Source of the DNA: Acanthochromis polyacanthus
Lineage: Eukaryota > Chordata > Actinopteri > Pomacentridae
Assembly (NCBI RefSeq): GCF_021347895.1
Contig: NC_067135.1
Location: 25,290,441 to 25,354,440, forward strand
Direction of reading: 5' to 3'
DNA: 64,000 nucleotides
Below the pieces are notes generated by a model. It ran no database searches, was not told where the DNA came from, and saw only the letters and a list, made by a program, of their open reading frames with translations. Position numbers and translations under genes: made by a program. Below, piece by piece: positions 22,422 through 32,734 of the stretch (position 1 is the stretch's first letter; every line of letters begins with the position of its first letter).

Positions 22422-22435
22422 TCGCAGAAATTCTC

Positions 22436-22682
22436 TAACATCAGCAACTGCAAACGTCTGCAGAGATTTTACTTCCTTCAAAGCAACTTAAAGCATCACA
22501 CAGGAGGCCACACCCAAACTGTTTCATTCAACCGTCACGCATCTATTTACAGGAGTCTGGCTTGTCGAGTTTTGTATTTTACGGGATTGTAATTGCAGCA
22601 ATCCCTCAGCTGGCAGATCTTAGAAAGGGGACAAGGCAGGAAATCTACCGTCAGATCTGGACTCTGTTGGAGAGAAAGGAGG
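22436..22682 (-). promoter_or_regulatory. Displaced TRIM upstream block, copy 2
   Basis: This matches 7383-7600 (shared strings 'gcagcaatccctcagctggc'-like and 'tcagatctggactctgttgg'). In copy 1 it sits next to the RING exon. Here a retroviral insertion of about 5 kb lies between. It marks the true continuation of duplicon copy 2. Confidence 0.6.
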
Positions 22683-22810
22683 GTAATCAGCCGACATTAT
22701 AGCCAAGAGATCAAACTTGTTTTAACTTTGACACCCTATGCAGTTTAAAATTTATAAATGTGCATCCACTTGTACACATTCACAGTGAACGTTTTCAGTA
22801 TTTATGAGTA

Positions 22811-23026
22811 TTCAAGAATTTGGACACACTTTCTCATTTAATGGTTTTGTATTTAATTATTTTATATTTTGTCGATTAATATTTAAGATATAAAAACTAT
22901 GAAAGAAGACGTCTGGAATTTTTTTGTAAACAAAAGTGTAAATCGTCAGTTTTAATCTACAGTGTAGAAAATAAATGTAAAGCATTGAATGAGAAGATGT
23001 GTCCAATCTTTTCACCGTTGGTGTAT
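22811..23026. mobile_element. Short inverted-repeat element (Tc1-type MITE)
   Basis: The left part reads 'ttggacacactttctcattt' and the right part, inverted, reads 'ttggacacatcttctcattc', giving an imperfect inverted repeat around a 150-bp AT-rich centre. The sequence is like the ends of Tc1-type elements. No coding capacity. Confidence 0.55.
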
Positions 23027-23029
23027 TAC

Positions 23030-23841
23030 AGTTTTTCTTGATTGATCAGACACTAAATTCCATTCACTGCACACAACTACCAGCTGACTGCACACATTTC
23101 TCTAAAACAGGACTCTGCTGTCCAAATTTTGGACAATATTCATGGTTTGCACACAGTTTTCAAAACTTTTGCACTGTTTTTGCAAAAGACTGCACACATT
23201 TTTTTGCTCATTTGAACACACTTTTTCACTCATAGCACACATTTTTCAAAAAGTGAACACGAGGAAGCAGAACTGGGACGCTGTTCCAACACTGCTGTCA
23301 CCATTAAGACACAACAGGTCAAAACTGAAAACACTTTAGCCAATGAACTGCACCCTATAAAACCTGCTGGGGAACAGTATTAGCTGTTCAGAATGCAATC
23401 TGTTGTAGCAGATTTTAAGGATGGTGCATAAAGGAAGTAGTTTCAGGTTTTTTGCGGTTTATTTTACATGGTGTGTAAATGTTGTTTGACTCTGGTCTGT
23501 AAATATTTGTGGTAGCAAACAGATCAATGAAAGCTCATTGATCCAGTGTGACTCAGCTGCATTCAACAGCAGAACCAGATTCTGCTTCCTGCGTCTCAAA
23601 GGAGGTTTTAGATTTCGGAGAGTTACAGTCTGCATCGGAAACTTTCAGCACTCTAGGTGACGCTCCAGCTCTGCATCTGTGTTTTGGTTTGTTTCATCCA
23701 TTACAGAACAAGAGGTACAACAAAGCTGATCAGATTCCGGTCCTCAGGTTGGATTACTGGGTGGCGGTTTTGGCTTTTTCCCCAGTTTTAGAGAGCTATA
23801 GTTTTACTGGCTTCCATCCTTGTTGAACTGATTCCTGCAGG
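23030..23841. other. Upstream region of the integrin-like gene
   Basis: No coding exon was identified. Repeated short words 'actgcacacattt' and 'ttttgcacacag' occur at 23065-23250. An acceptor-like 'ttcctgcag' (23832-23840) lies two bases before the ATG of the integrin-like gene, so a non-coding first exon probably lies somewhere in or beyond this region. Confidence 0.4.
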
Positions 23842-24131
23842 ATGGCTGTAAAGCTGCCAGGGCTCTGTCTGCTGCTGCTGGTTCTGTTGGGTCTAAGCTG
23901 GGCCTGGAAACACCCATGTCCCATCTTTGCTAAAAGCTGTGACGAGTGTATCCAGTCTGGACCAGAATGTGGATGGTGCGCTGAATATCCATACACTCGC
24001 TGTGATACACAGGAATATCTGCATAGATCAGGCTGTCGTGACCCCTACATCTACAACCCTCAGAGCACCCTGCAAATCCTCCAGAACCACAGCAGGTAAG
24101 AGTCCTAGTTTACAGAAGCAACTCTTTAGTG

Positions 24132-24984
24132 CAGGGGTGTCCAACATGCGGCCCGCGGGGCCAAAAGCAGCCCTCCAGAGGGTCCAATCCGGCCCACAGG
24201 ATGACTTTGTAAAGCGTCAAAATTCCAGAGAAGACAGGAATTGCAGATTGTAAATTTGTAAAACTATAAATTTGAAATAATTTGTAGACCATGACAAGTT
24301 GTTTTAATCATAAAGTACAATACCAGATTGCTCATTGTTCTTTTGTGTCTCATTTTTCCAATACATTGTCTTGTTTTTTTTTTTTTTTTATCAGGCTTTT
24401 GTCATTGGTCTCACATTCTAATGTCATTTTGTTTCTCGTTTTTGTTGTTTTCTGTTTCCTTTTTAGCTCGCTTGTATTTTTTGTTGGGTTTTTTTGTCAT
24501 TTTGTGTTTTGCTTTATTTGCTGTTTTGTGCCGTTTTTGTCATTTTGTTTCTTTATTGTCATTTGTCTCGTTGATGTCATTTGTGTAATTTTTTGTCTTG
24601 TTTTTGTTCACTTGTTTGTCGCTTTGTAAGTTTTTAGTGACATTTTTTGTCTCTTTTTTGTTTTGTGTCATTTGTCTAATTTTTTGTGATTTTATTTCTC
24701 GATTTTTTCATTTTGTGCCTTATTTTTGTAATATTTTGTCTTGTTTTTGTTGTTTTTTGTCTTTTTTTAGTTGTTTGTCTCATTTTTTTCAATTTTTTGT
24801 CTCGTTTGTGTAATTTGTGTGATTTTTGTGGCTTTTTTTTGCTTTTTTGTTTAATTTTGTGTTGTTTGTCCCACTTTGTTGTCATTTTGTTTCTCTATTA
24901 TGCTGTAATTTTCCTGCTCCGGCCCACTTGAGATCAGATTGGGCTGAATGTGGCCCCTGAACTAAAATGAGTTTGACATCCCTG
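24132..24984. mobile_element. hAT-like element in integrin-like intron 1
   Basis: An 853-bp element starts CAGGGGTGTCCAACATGCGG and ends GTTTGACATCCCTG, with inverted ends of the 'CAGGG(G/A)TGTC(C/A)AAC' type. It is flanked by the 8-bp duplication CTTTAGTG (24124-24131 and 24985-24992). The interior is a long T-rich degenerate repeat with 'tttttgtcattttgt' units. Non-autonomous: the open frames across it are low-complexity only. Confidence 0.88.
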
Positions 24985-25683
24985 CTTTAGTGGTTCAGGA
25001 ATTCTTCATTTGTCCTCTTCATGCTGGCCATAAAAGAGATAAAAATATTCCGACAGCTGTGATGGAACTCAGGATGAATGCCATGAAACAAATCCTTTAC
25101 CTGAGTGTGACAGCTCACCTGTCAGAGGTGAAGTAGTTCTTATGTGAGCTGTTGTTAGAGCCTGGCCATCCAATTGTAGAGCACAGTGAACAAGAGAGGT
25201 TTTGTGATTTAAAAAAAAAATTTTTTAGACTCTTCGTGATGTTTTGGACCAATATTGGTCACTTGACGTGATTTGGGGAGGGACTATTCCACATTTTAGG
25301 ACCATTGAAAGTGGCCGTACATGAAAGTCAGTTTATGAAAACATCTGTTTATCTGCAGTATAAACAGGTGGAAGAAAAACCTGTTGTGGAGAATGTTTTT
25401 AAGAACCTCCAATGAATCTGAACGTATTGATCTGGTGACTTGAATTTCTGCAGCTCCCACACAGAAGACGGCAGCTCTCTATTCCTGCAGCCTCAGCAGG
25501 TTTCCCTCCATCTGAGGCCAGCAGTCAGCCAATCTTTCATTCTGATCATCTCCATGCCAACAGACCAGCCAATCACAGAACTGACTCTGGAGACCAGTGA
25601 GTGTCAGGATTCTGCCTTTTGTTCCTGTGTTTCCCTCTTGTGTTGTCTGGTCTCTCTGTCTCCCTCTGTCTGCTGCTCCCTAC

Positions 25684-28029
25684 CAGTGGCGTATCCAGGA
25701 CTTTTTTACCGGGGTGGCCTTGATGGGACACAAAGCTAGTGTGGGGTGGCTATGGCATAGCGGAGTTTAATGTCATGTACGCAGCCGACCACAGTTCAAA
25801 CCCCAGTACTTTGCTGCATGTGACATCCCCTCTTTCTCCCATGATTTCCTGTCTCATAAGTGTTGAATAAAGGTGTCTATTCTGGTTTATTTTTAAATTC
25901 CATTTCCCATTATTACAGTCCTCAATTATATCTGGTTATTTTAACTACTCTAAATCAGTAAAATATGTTCAGGATAGGGTACAAATTTTCTAAGAGCCAT
26001 TTCCTTGGATTAAAGTCCTCTTCACAAATTAGATTAGATTAGCAAAATTCAACTGCTCTCAACTCATCCTGTAGAATAACATTATCAGTCATCAGCTCAT
26101 CAACTGTGTCACCTGTATTGTTGCTTTACTAACTGAAGCGCCATCTTGTACCAATTACTGCAGTAAGTTGCTCGGAACGCTAGATTCATAACATCGAATT
26201 TTAAACAAAAAATTGTCTCAGATTAGTTATTTCACCGGTAAGCAGCTGTGTAATACACAGGATGATGTAGAGAGCTGGTTAGATCATGGGTAGTAGAAGC
26301 CAGACACGGAGCTGATGGGGTTCCTCCGTCTTCTCGGCGTTTATTTCACTCTAGCTATGACAACCTGCTAACAATATATTATCCTTACATACATCTTACA
26401 TGTGAAAAGTAATCCCACGAGCTCTTGTTTCCTTACAGCGCTCATTAGAGCATCCATAGGCTGAACAGAAGTCCAGCATCTCAGTGTTGAGTGGCAAAAC
26501 CAGCATTGTAAAAAATATCCGAGCACCTTGTATAGTAGCTACACGTGTGACGTTTCTATCATTGATTGACAGAATTTCTCGTTTCTCGTGTTGACGAACT
26601 TGACCAACCATGGGCGTAACCACCATCTCAGAAGTGAGGGGGACAAATTTTTCAGAGCGATTTATCATTCTCTTACATTTAATTGCACCGTCCTTAGTGG
26701 CTAAAGAACCACATAATCCCTAACAGCCACAGTACAATACCAGGGGACCAACTACGCTAGTTCTTTAAACTATAAAGTATAAAACTTTAAACTATAAAAT
26801 CTAAAGTTTTAGTAGCCAAACTCTAGTTGAGTTGACAACAATGTCCCTTGAACATCTACTGGACGAGTAGCCAAAGGTGCCAAACACTGAACATGAAATG
26901 ATCAGTACTGTCTGGTTTCTCCCTGCAATAGATATCTTATTTTCAGGAAGTTATAATCTCTCCTTACCTGTAAAGACCCTACATCCTTGTCCCTGCTGCT
27001 GGCCTCTGATCCATCTCCTCCCTGACTCTGCTCTTTCTGTTATGGCAATAAACATTAAAAAATGTGGTAAGAAAAATTCTGAAATAGCATTAGGAAGAGT
27101 AAAACTTGCAGTAGAATTTAACCTCAAAATCACTTTAACTCATAGATACATTTTTTTTTTCTCAGCCACTTATATATTTTTTTTTCACCTCTGCAGACCC
27201 TGCATGGTCAACATTACTGCTGCCTCTGGTCCATCTCCTGCCTGACTCTGCTCTTTGTTATGGAAATAATCATTAAAAAATCTGAAAATCAAAATTCTGA
27301 GATAGAATTTGAAAGAGAAGCAATAAAAATAGTTGTACATTTAACCACTTTTATACCATAGATAGCCTATTCTTTTTTCTCCTCCCTGACTCTCCTCTTT
27401 TGGGACCGAAAGACTTAAATACATGGAGAGCAATTGTGAGCACATCTTCTGCCCAGAAATGAAAGAGGACTGGGTTTATTCCAAGAATAAACTAATTAGC
27501 AGTAATGTAACAGAGGCAGCCACATTTGAATTATTGTTAACTAGCTTAACATATTGATATATTGCCACGTTTTACCTTGTCATCATTTAGCTAACAAGTC
27601 TAACATTGTTTGCATCCAACAAGGTCACACAACTTACACGGTTTGTTTGGAAAGAACTGTGTAAAGTTTTTTGCTTCTTGCTAGCTCTGGCTGGTTTGCT
27701 AAACATTACTCCAGATGCACGTTCAGCACTGCTCAGCACAACAGCACGTCTCCTCTGGAACACCTGCGTTAGCATGCGCTCATGGTGCATTCAAAGACGG
27801 CTCGGGAAAACACGTTACTGGATGCTAATAACGGGTTTAGCTGTTGTAACGGCTGAAAAAAGTGCGGGGGACAGATGTGGAAAGTGCGGGGGACATGTCC
27901 CACGCGTACCCCGCGTCCGTTACGCCCATGTGACCAACTACCTATCAGATCTGGGGTGGCCCCAGGGGTGGCCAATGAGATTTCAGGGGTGGCCCCGGCC
28001 ACCCCAGGCCACCCCTAAAATCGCCATTG
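25684..28029. mobile_element. 2.3-kb hAT-like element nested in the LTR
   Basis: It starts CAGTGGCGTATCCAGGAC and ends CCACCCCTAAAATCGCCATTG, with inverted ends CAGTGGCG/CAATGGCG. An 8-bp duplication CTCCCTAC flanks it (25676-25683 and 28030-28037). It carries a decayed THAP-type segment on the minus strand and a GGCCACCCC-rich right end that recurs near 16968-17035. It has no intact transposase. It is the youngest of the three insertions stacked here. Confidence 0.88.
26396..26668 (-). pseudogene. THAP-type zinc finger fragment
   Basis: The C-terminal part of this 90-codon frame contains 'FCSAYGCSNERCKETRARGI' followed by TFH. That is the start of a THAP domain (a C2CH DNA-binding finger: C-X4-C spacing, then TFH). 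THAP fingers are used as DNA-binding parts of transposases. The rest of the finger and any catalytic part are missing, so it is a fragment belonging to the surrounding transposon or inserted in it. Confidence 0.6.
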
Positions 28030-29647
28030 CTCCCTACCTACTCTGCACCTGGCCTCTGATTGTTTTCAGCTGATGCAATCAAGCCAATTCATTTCACCTG
28101 GTTCCCCTTGCTACTATTTAAGCCCTGCCTTTTCCTTCAGTCATCGCTGGCTCATTGTCTTGGACTCACCCTGTTTCTGTCTCTGTCCCCTCCTTACCCC
28201 TGGACAACACCTGCTCACTGGATCACTCTGCCTTTTCACCTGTTTATGGATTACACCTTTTTGGACTTTGTAGTTTTGGGATTTGGACTTCAGTTTGTTT
28301 CCACCTACAGTCATAGTTCCTTGGTGTGAGTACTTGTCTTCAGCCCGGTTGTTTCGTCCCTGTTTAGTTGTACCCACATCAGTCTTGTTTTCAGTTAGTA
28401 GTAGTTTTGTTAAAATAAACCCTTTTTACTATTATACTGGTTGTCTGTCTACTGTGTCTGCGTCTGGGTTCTCTACATCCCACATCCCTGACAGTGAGGT
28501 GCCGGCGAGCATCAGCATAACATTCAGCAGTGTGCAGCGAGGAAACCCCCTGATGATACAGGTCAGATTTAGGACCATGTTCTCATGAAGAGAATGAAAC
28601 ATAGAGATGATTACATCTACAGTTGTTTGGTTCTTTGGTTCCAGGTGAATGTGGAAGCTGTCCAGTCTCCCAACACGACTGACAGCGTAAACCAGAACAA
28701 ATCTAGACCCTGGTCCCTCCAGATCACACCCAGAGGCTTCACAGTCAGCCTCAAGTTAGACATAACTTTGCAGTGTAAGTCCATTGAACCGCACAGATAA
28801 ACTCAGGCTAAAACAGCTGATTCTGTATTCTGCTAACAAGAAAAGATGTCTCCAGTGTAAGTTCAGCAGATAGGACGGTGACCGCCGCTTCTTCAGGTCA
28901 GTGCAGCTGCACTCAGCACTGCCAGGAAAAGAGTCCAGACTGCAATGGTAACGGCTCTCTGGTGTGTGGAAGGTGTTACTGTGAAAAGAACTTCACTGAA
29001 TTTCGCTGCCAGATCCTGAGTGACGATTTCCTCACCCCAGACGAGCGTCGCTGTCGCAGAGACGAAACCGAAGCGCTGTGCAGCGGCAGAAGAACCTGCG
29101 TGGAGGGTGGAACCTGTGAGTGCAACAAGCGACCAAACCCAGCAGAGAGATACAGCGGAGCTTTCTGCGAGTGCAGCAACTTTGACTGTCCATACCACAA
29201 CAACAGGTACAGCAGGAAAAAGTACTTCTAAATTCTAATTACAGAACCAGATTGTTGTTTAAAATGCTGACTCTTGTCTAACAGCATCTGTGGAGGCAAT
29301 GGCAGGTGTGAGTGTGATGAGTGCATCTGTGATCCTCAGTGGACCGGTGAATCCTGCGGCTGCACCACGAACATTACTTCCTGTTTGGCAAAAAAACCAG
29401 CAAGTGTGTAACGGACGAGGGATCTGTGAGTGTGGAGTGTGTCCATGCTTGGGTGCGAAGTTTTCAGGGCCGACCTCTGAGGAATGTCCTTTCTGCCCGG
29501 GCAGCTGTTCGGCGATCCACAACTGTGTGGAGTATTGGGTGTCTGGATTGGGACCCAGCAGGATATAGATTTACCCCCACCTGTACATTCCAGTGCTACA
29601 CAACACTTTCAGGGATGAACTAGTTTGCCTTCATCATAATTTACCAC

Positions 29648-29653
29648 AATAAA
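29648..29653 (+). terminator. Polyadenylation signal AATAAA
   Basis: This sits 80 bp after the stop at 29566-29568 of the integrin-like locus. It supports a short 3' UTR and a transcript that ends without transmembrane exons. Confidence 0.5.
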
Positions 29654-30556
29654 ACAAAGATGAAGAAACACATTAACCCTCTGAACCCCAAAACCCAGTA
29701 GCAGGTTTGAAAGACATTTTAGCTTTAAACAAAAAAAAGTTAGATCATATTTCATAAGATCCTGGAAAAGACAAAACAATCCTGCACTTACTGACATAAC
29801 TGACAAACCACGAGTGATTCAGCTGTTACAGTCCCATGACAAAACAATCAGGGACTTTTTGGCTGAACTGCAGGAAGTGTTTATGCAGAGCAGATAGGAG
29901 GAAACAAATCAGAGCCTGAGAGGAAAATAAAACATATTAGAGCAATAAAATAAATGCAGCATGGCTCAGTAACAACATGTCATCATGTTGCTGGAGGATA
30001 CATTCAGCATGGTGAAACATGTTTCCAGTGCTGATGAGCAGAGTAGTAGATCAGTCCCTCTAGGAATTCATGATGTTGTGATTGTGCAAATTCAACCAAT
30101 CTTGTGCAAATTGTGCACGAGCTTGCAATTTTGTCCAATTGCAACTTTTCTGCAATTTTGGCCAGCCTCCTGTGAGTTCCACCAATCATAGCAGTCCTCA
30201 GCGCAAACGTAATGCATGTACGTCACTGAATTCACTTCCTTGTTTCTGGTTTGAAGATGCAGACATGTCTCATTCTAATGTCTCTGATTTACCAACAAAA
30301 ACTACTGCTGAAGACTGTGCAACAAAATGAATTCCCTGATGTTCTTCACCAAAGCGGAAGTAAACTGTTTTTACATCCGTGCAATATTGTGGTGGAAAAC
30401 AAAAAGCAACAACAAAATAATCTAACACTTTTCTACCACGAAACACATCAGGAGAACGGCTGAAACAAGTGGACCACAGACCAGATAAATCATCGTGATG
30501 GAAACTGTTGCATCCAGACCTGCTGGAGCTCTGAAAGAATGAAGGTAAATTAGATT

Positions 30557-30923
30557 AATTATTCCGCCAAGGATTGCGGCGGAGTTATGTGACGATCGGG
30601 ACATGTCAATCATTCCTCTGTTAGCAACATCACTCAGAAATGGACTAAGGGGTTTGGATGAAGTTTTCAGGGAAGGTCAGAGATGACACAAGGACCAAAT
30701 GAGTAGATTTTGGCAGTGATGCGGCTTGAAGTCTGGATTCATGGATTTGTAAAAGATTTGCCATTGAGATAGCGGCACCACATCTGATAGCGGCACGGTA
30801 ACCATGGCAACAAGTGAACGCTACCTCCGTGGCCTGCTGATGATCACATGATTGTGATCCTACAACAAATCTACCGCTGTGGATGAAGGGGAAATGATAC
30901 AAGGAACAACTGATTAAATTCAC
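30557..30923 (+). repeat. 'CCGCCAAGG' interspersed repeat, plus copy
   Basis: It starts 'attattccgccaaggattg' and contains 'gagttatgtgacgatcgg', 'ttttcagggaaggtcagag' and 'acacaaggaccaaatgagta'. The same ordered blocks lie on the minus strand at about 16515-16855. Confidence 0.65.
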
Positions 30924-31785
30924 AGCAAAAACTCTAAATCTTACCAAGTCTGGTTGTCTTACTTTTAGTCAAAATGTCTCATCTCACTTGATTTCAGATA
31001 AATTCACTTAACAAGTGACATTTCAGCAAAATTGAGGGACTTGTTTTAAGACAATGCATCTTAAATATCTTGTTTAGTCAAACAACCTTGAAAGTATCTT
31101 CTTTTAACCCTCGTGTCGTCATGCAGGACAAATTGACCCCTTTTAAAGTTTAAAAATGTGGAAAATAATACATATTTTCACAGTGAAAACTTCCACATTT
31201 TCAAAGTTTTTTGGGAAATTTTTGAACATTTTTTGGTAATCACTTTAAATCTTTTTAGTATTTCTTTGGAAGATTTTTGTTCATTTTTTTTGAAAATATT
31301 TACAATTTTTAGATTTTTTCATTTTTTAGATTTTTATTTCTGGCTAAATTTGGGATTTTTCTTTTAAATGAAAACTTTTAAGGAATTTTCTTCCTGAAGA
31401 TTTGGGGAATTTTTTAAAAAATTTTTTCAGCAAAGACAATATTTTTTTGTAGCGTAAATGAAGACAACAGGAGGGTTAAATCATCTAAAATTTAAATTAG
31501 GTGATTACATGAAAGCAAAAGTCTATCTTTGAGTGAAAACTACTGTGTTTTTTTTAGCATGTCTGGCTTATTTGCAGACACCCAAGCTTGACAATCCTGG
31601 TAAAATAAGTTTTCACAGCTAATTTTAAAATCTCAAGATTCTAGATATCACATCTTATTTCAAGAAATCTGACCAAGCCATTTTTCACTTCTTCTATTGG
31701 CAGATTTTTTTCACTTATTTCAAGGTTAAAGTTCTGTAAAATATTTTTTTTTCTAGTTTTGAGAGGGGCAGTTTTTCCAGTGTTG
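30920..31785. mobile_element. Inverted-end element split by a TTAA MITE
   Basis: The left end 'cagcaaaaactctaaatctt' and right end 'gaggggcagtttttccagtg' are roughly inverted (CA...AAAAACT / AGTTTTT...TG). The interior is AT-rich and carries 'caagaaatctgaccaagcca'. It is interrupted at 31104-31479 by a TTAA-flanked element. Family unknown. Confidence 0.4.
31108..31475. mobile_element. TTAA-flanked MITE
   Basis: This 368-bp element is flanked by TTAA on both sides (31104-31107 and 31476-31479). Its ends are CCCTCGTGTCGTCATGCAGG and, inverted, CCCTCCTGTTGTCTTCATTT, a piggyBac-like pattern (CCC after TTAA). The centre is T-rich with no coding potential. Confidence 0.8.
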
Positions 31786-32100
31786 TGGGGATGTTTCTGA
31801 GTCCCATCAGTTCCCATCGCCCGCTACATATTTAGGTCACGGGATTCGGTATGTACACATGCAGAACACACACCTGTGTTCAGCGCAAGGTCAGGGAATG
31901 AGCAGTCTTGGTGGAGTACTGCTCTCTAAAAGCTTTTCTTGTTTACCGACGTGACAAATCGTGAGCGCGTGTGTGAACACGTGTGTGCCAGGAAGTGAAA
32001 TTAACTTTTTAGGCCACTGACAGATATGTCCAAATGTGATTCATTCAATAGAAAACTTTCATGTTGTGCCATAAATCTGCCAACCACTTCATATTAAACC

Positions 32101-32734
32101 TGTTATGGTTATGGTCCTGCTCCTGCCCTTTGTCTCCCCTTTTCCTTCTCTTCCCCATTATTGCTCTTTGTGTGTGTTCTGGCTTGTGTGTCTCTGTCTC
32201 CCTCTGTCTGCCAGCCTTCCCTCTTGTCTTTCTCTCTCTCCCGGTCACTCGCCCTCTAGCTCTGCCAGCTGATTGCCCTCAATGGCATCAGCTGCAGTAA
32301 TCAGTCAATTCCACTCACCTGTTCTCTCAGCCATTTAAGCCCTCTGCTTCCCTCTACCTGGATCATTGTTTGCCTTCATCCCATGTTGCCATGGCCTCTG
32401 TTCCCCAGCTATGGACTACTTTGTTTATGGACCTTTGCTGCTTCTGCCCTTTGTGGATTACCCCCTTTTGGACCCTGTCACTTGGATTTCTTCAGTCAGT
32501 TTTTTGCTCCCTCGATTTTGGGTCCTCTGTAGTGTGAGTACTTCCCCTCTGCTTCGTTGTGTAGTGTTTAGCCTTGTGGTGCCATAGCTTTAGTTAATTT
32601 GGTTTTTGCCCTGCTGCCCCAGTTCCAGTCACTGTGTTTGTGGAGTTTCCCTAAATAAAAGCCCTTTTCATTATAACTACTTGGCCTGTCTGTTTGCGCC
32701 TGCGCTTAGGTTCTCCATCCCCACAATCTTAACA
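32101..32734 (+). mobile_element. Solo LTR, Ty3/gypsy-type
   Basis: A 634-bp unit starting TGTTATGGTTATGG and ending CACAATCTTAACA, flanked by the 5-bp duplication AAACC (32096-32100 and 32735-32739). AATAAA is at 32654-32659. Several blocks match the LTR inside the integrin-like exon, so they are members of one family. The internal region is gone, presumably by recombination between two LTRs. Confidence 0.88.

Larger units (their letters stand above)
12226..22803 (-). repeat. Tandem duplicon copy 2 (TRIM-like locus, expanded)
   Basis: This is the second copy of the segment at 3355-7945, in the same orientation. It grew to about 10.6 kb through insertions: a 528-bp TTAA-flanked element (13211-13738), extra DNA inside the LTR (about 15855-17035) and a partial endogenous retrovirus (about 17451-22421). 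Sequence match outside the insertions is very high, including the SPRY domain. Confidence 0.85.
25602..28493 (+). mobile_element. Solo LTR inside an integrin-like exon (split by hAT)
   Basis: The LTR starts TGTCAGGATTCTGCC and ends CATCCCTGACA, so the ends are TGTCAGG/CCTGACA. It has a 5-bp target duplication, GTGAG (25597-25601 and 28494-28498), that lies in the coding exon; removing LTR and one copy rejoins the frame. AATAAA is at 28414-28419. Without the hAT element inside it, the LTR is about 538 bp. It is related to the solo LTR at 32101-32734: they share the 'tctccctctgtctgc' block, 'atttaagcc' and 'tgtgagtactt' blocks. The 5-bp duplication suits Ty3/gypsy-type elements. Confidence 0.88.
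23842..29568 (+). pseudogene. Integrin-beta-like gene without beta-I domain (disrupted)
   Basis: Exons are 23842-24095, 25454-25601 plus 28499-28561 (one exon split by an LTR), 28645-28774, 28897-29206 and 29285-about 29568. All junctions have GT and AG and matching phases. The first exon encodes a signal peptide (hydrophobic residues 9-20) and a PSI domain (SCDECIQSGPECGWC). The next two give hybrid-domain strands ('LQPQQVSLHLRP' and 'SRPWSLQITPRGFTVSLKLD'), then come cysteine-rich integrin EGF repeats ('CNGNGSLVCGRCYC', 'ICGGNGRCECDECIC'). In normal integrin beta a beta-I domain of about 240 residues sits inside the hybrid domain; here 'LETS' runs directly into 'EVPASISITF'. An extra A in a seven-A run (about 29390-29396) shifts the frame in the last exon, and no membrane segment or tail follows. 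AATAAA is at 29648-29653. Likely a pseudogene now, but of an unusual parent. Confidence 0.8.

Noticed and set aside
24291..24931. Several overlapping hydrophobic frames of 70-112 codons
   Set aside because: They are translations of a T-rich degenerate repeat inside a hAT-like element. The F/L/V/S-rich content follows from base composition.
25036..25131. Possible extra cysteine-containing exon of the integrin-like gene (after 'ccgacag')
   Set aside because: It has AG and GT at its ends and three or four cysteines, but its phase does not fit between exon 1 and the exon at 25454, while those two join perfectly without it.
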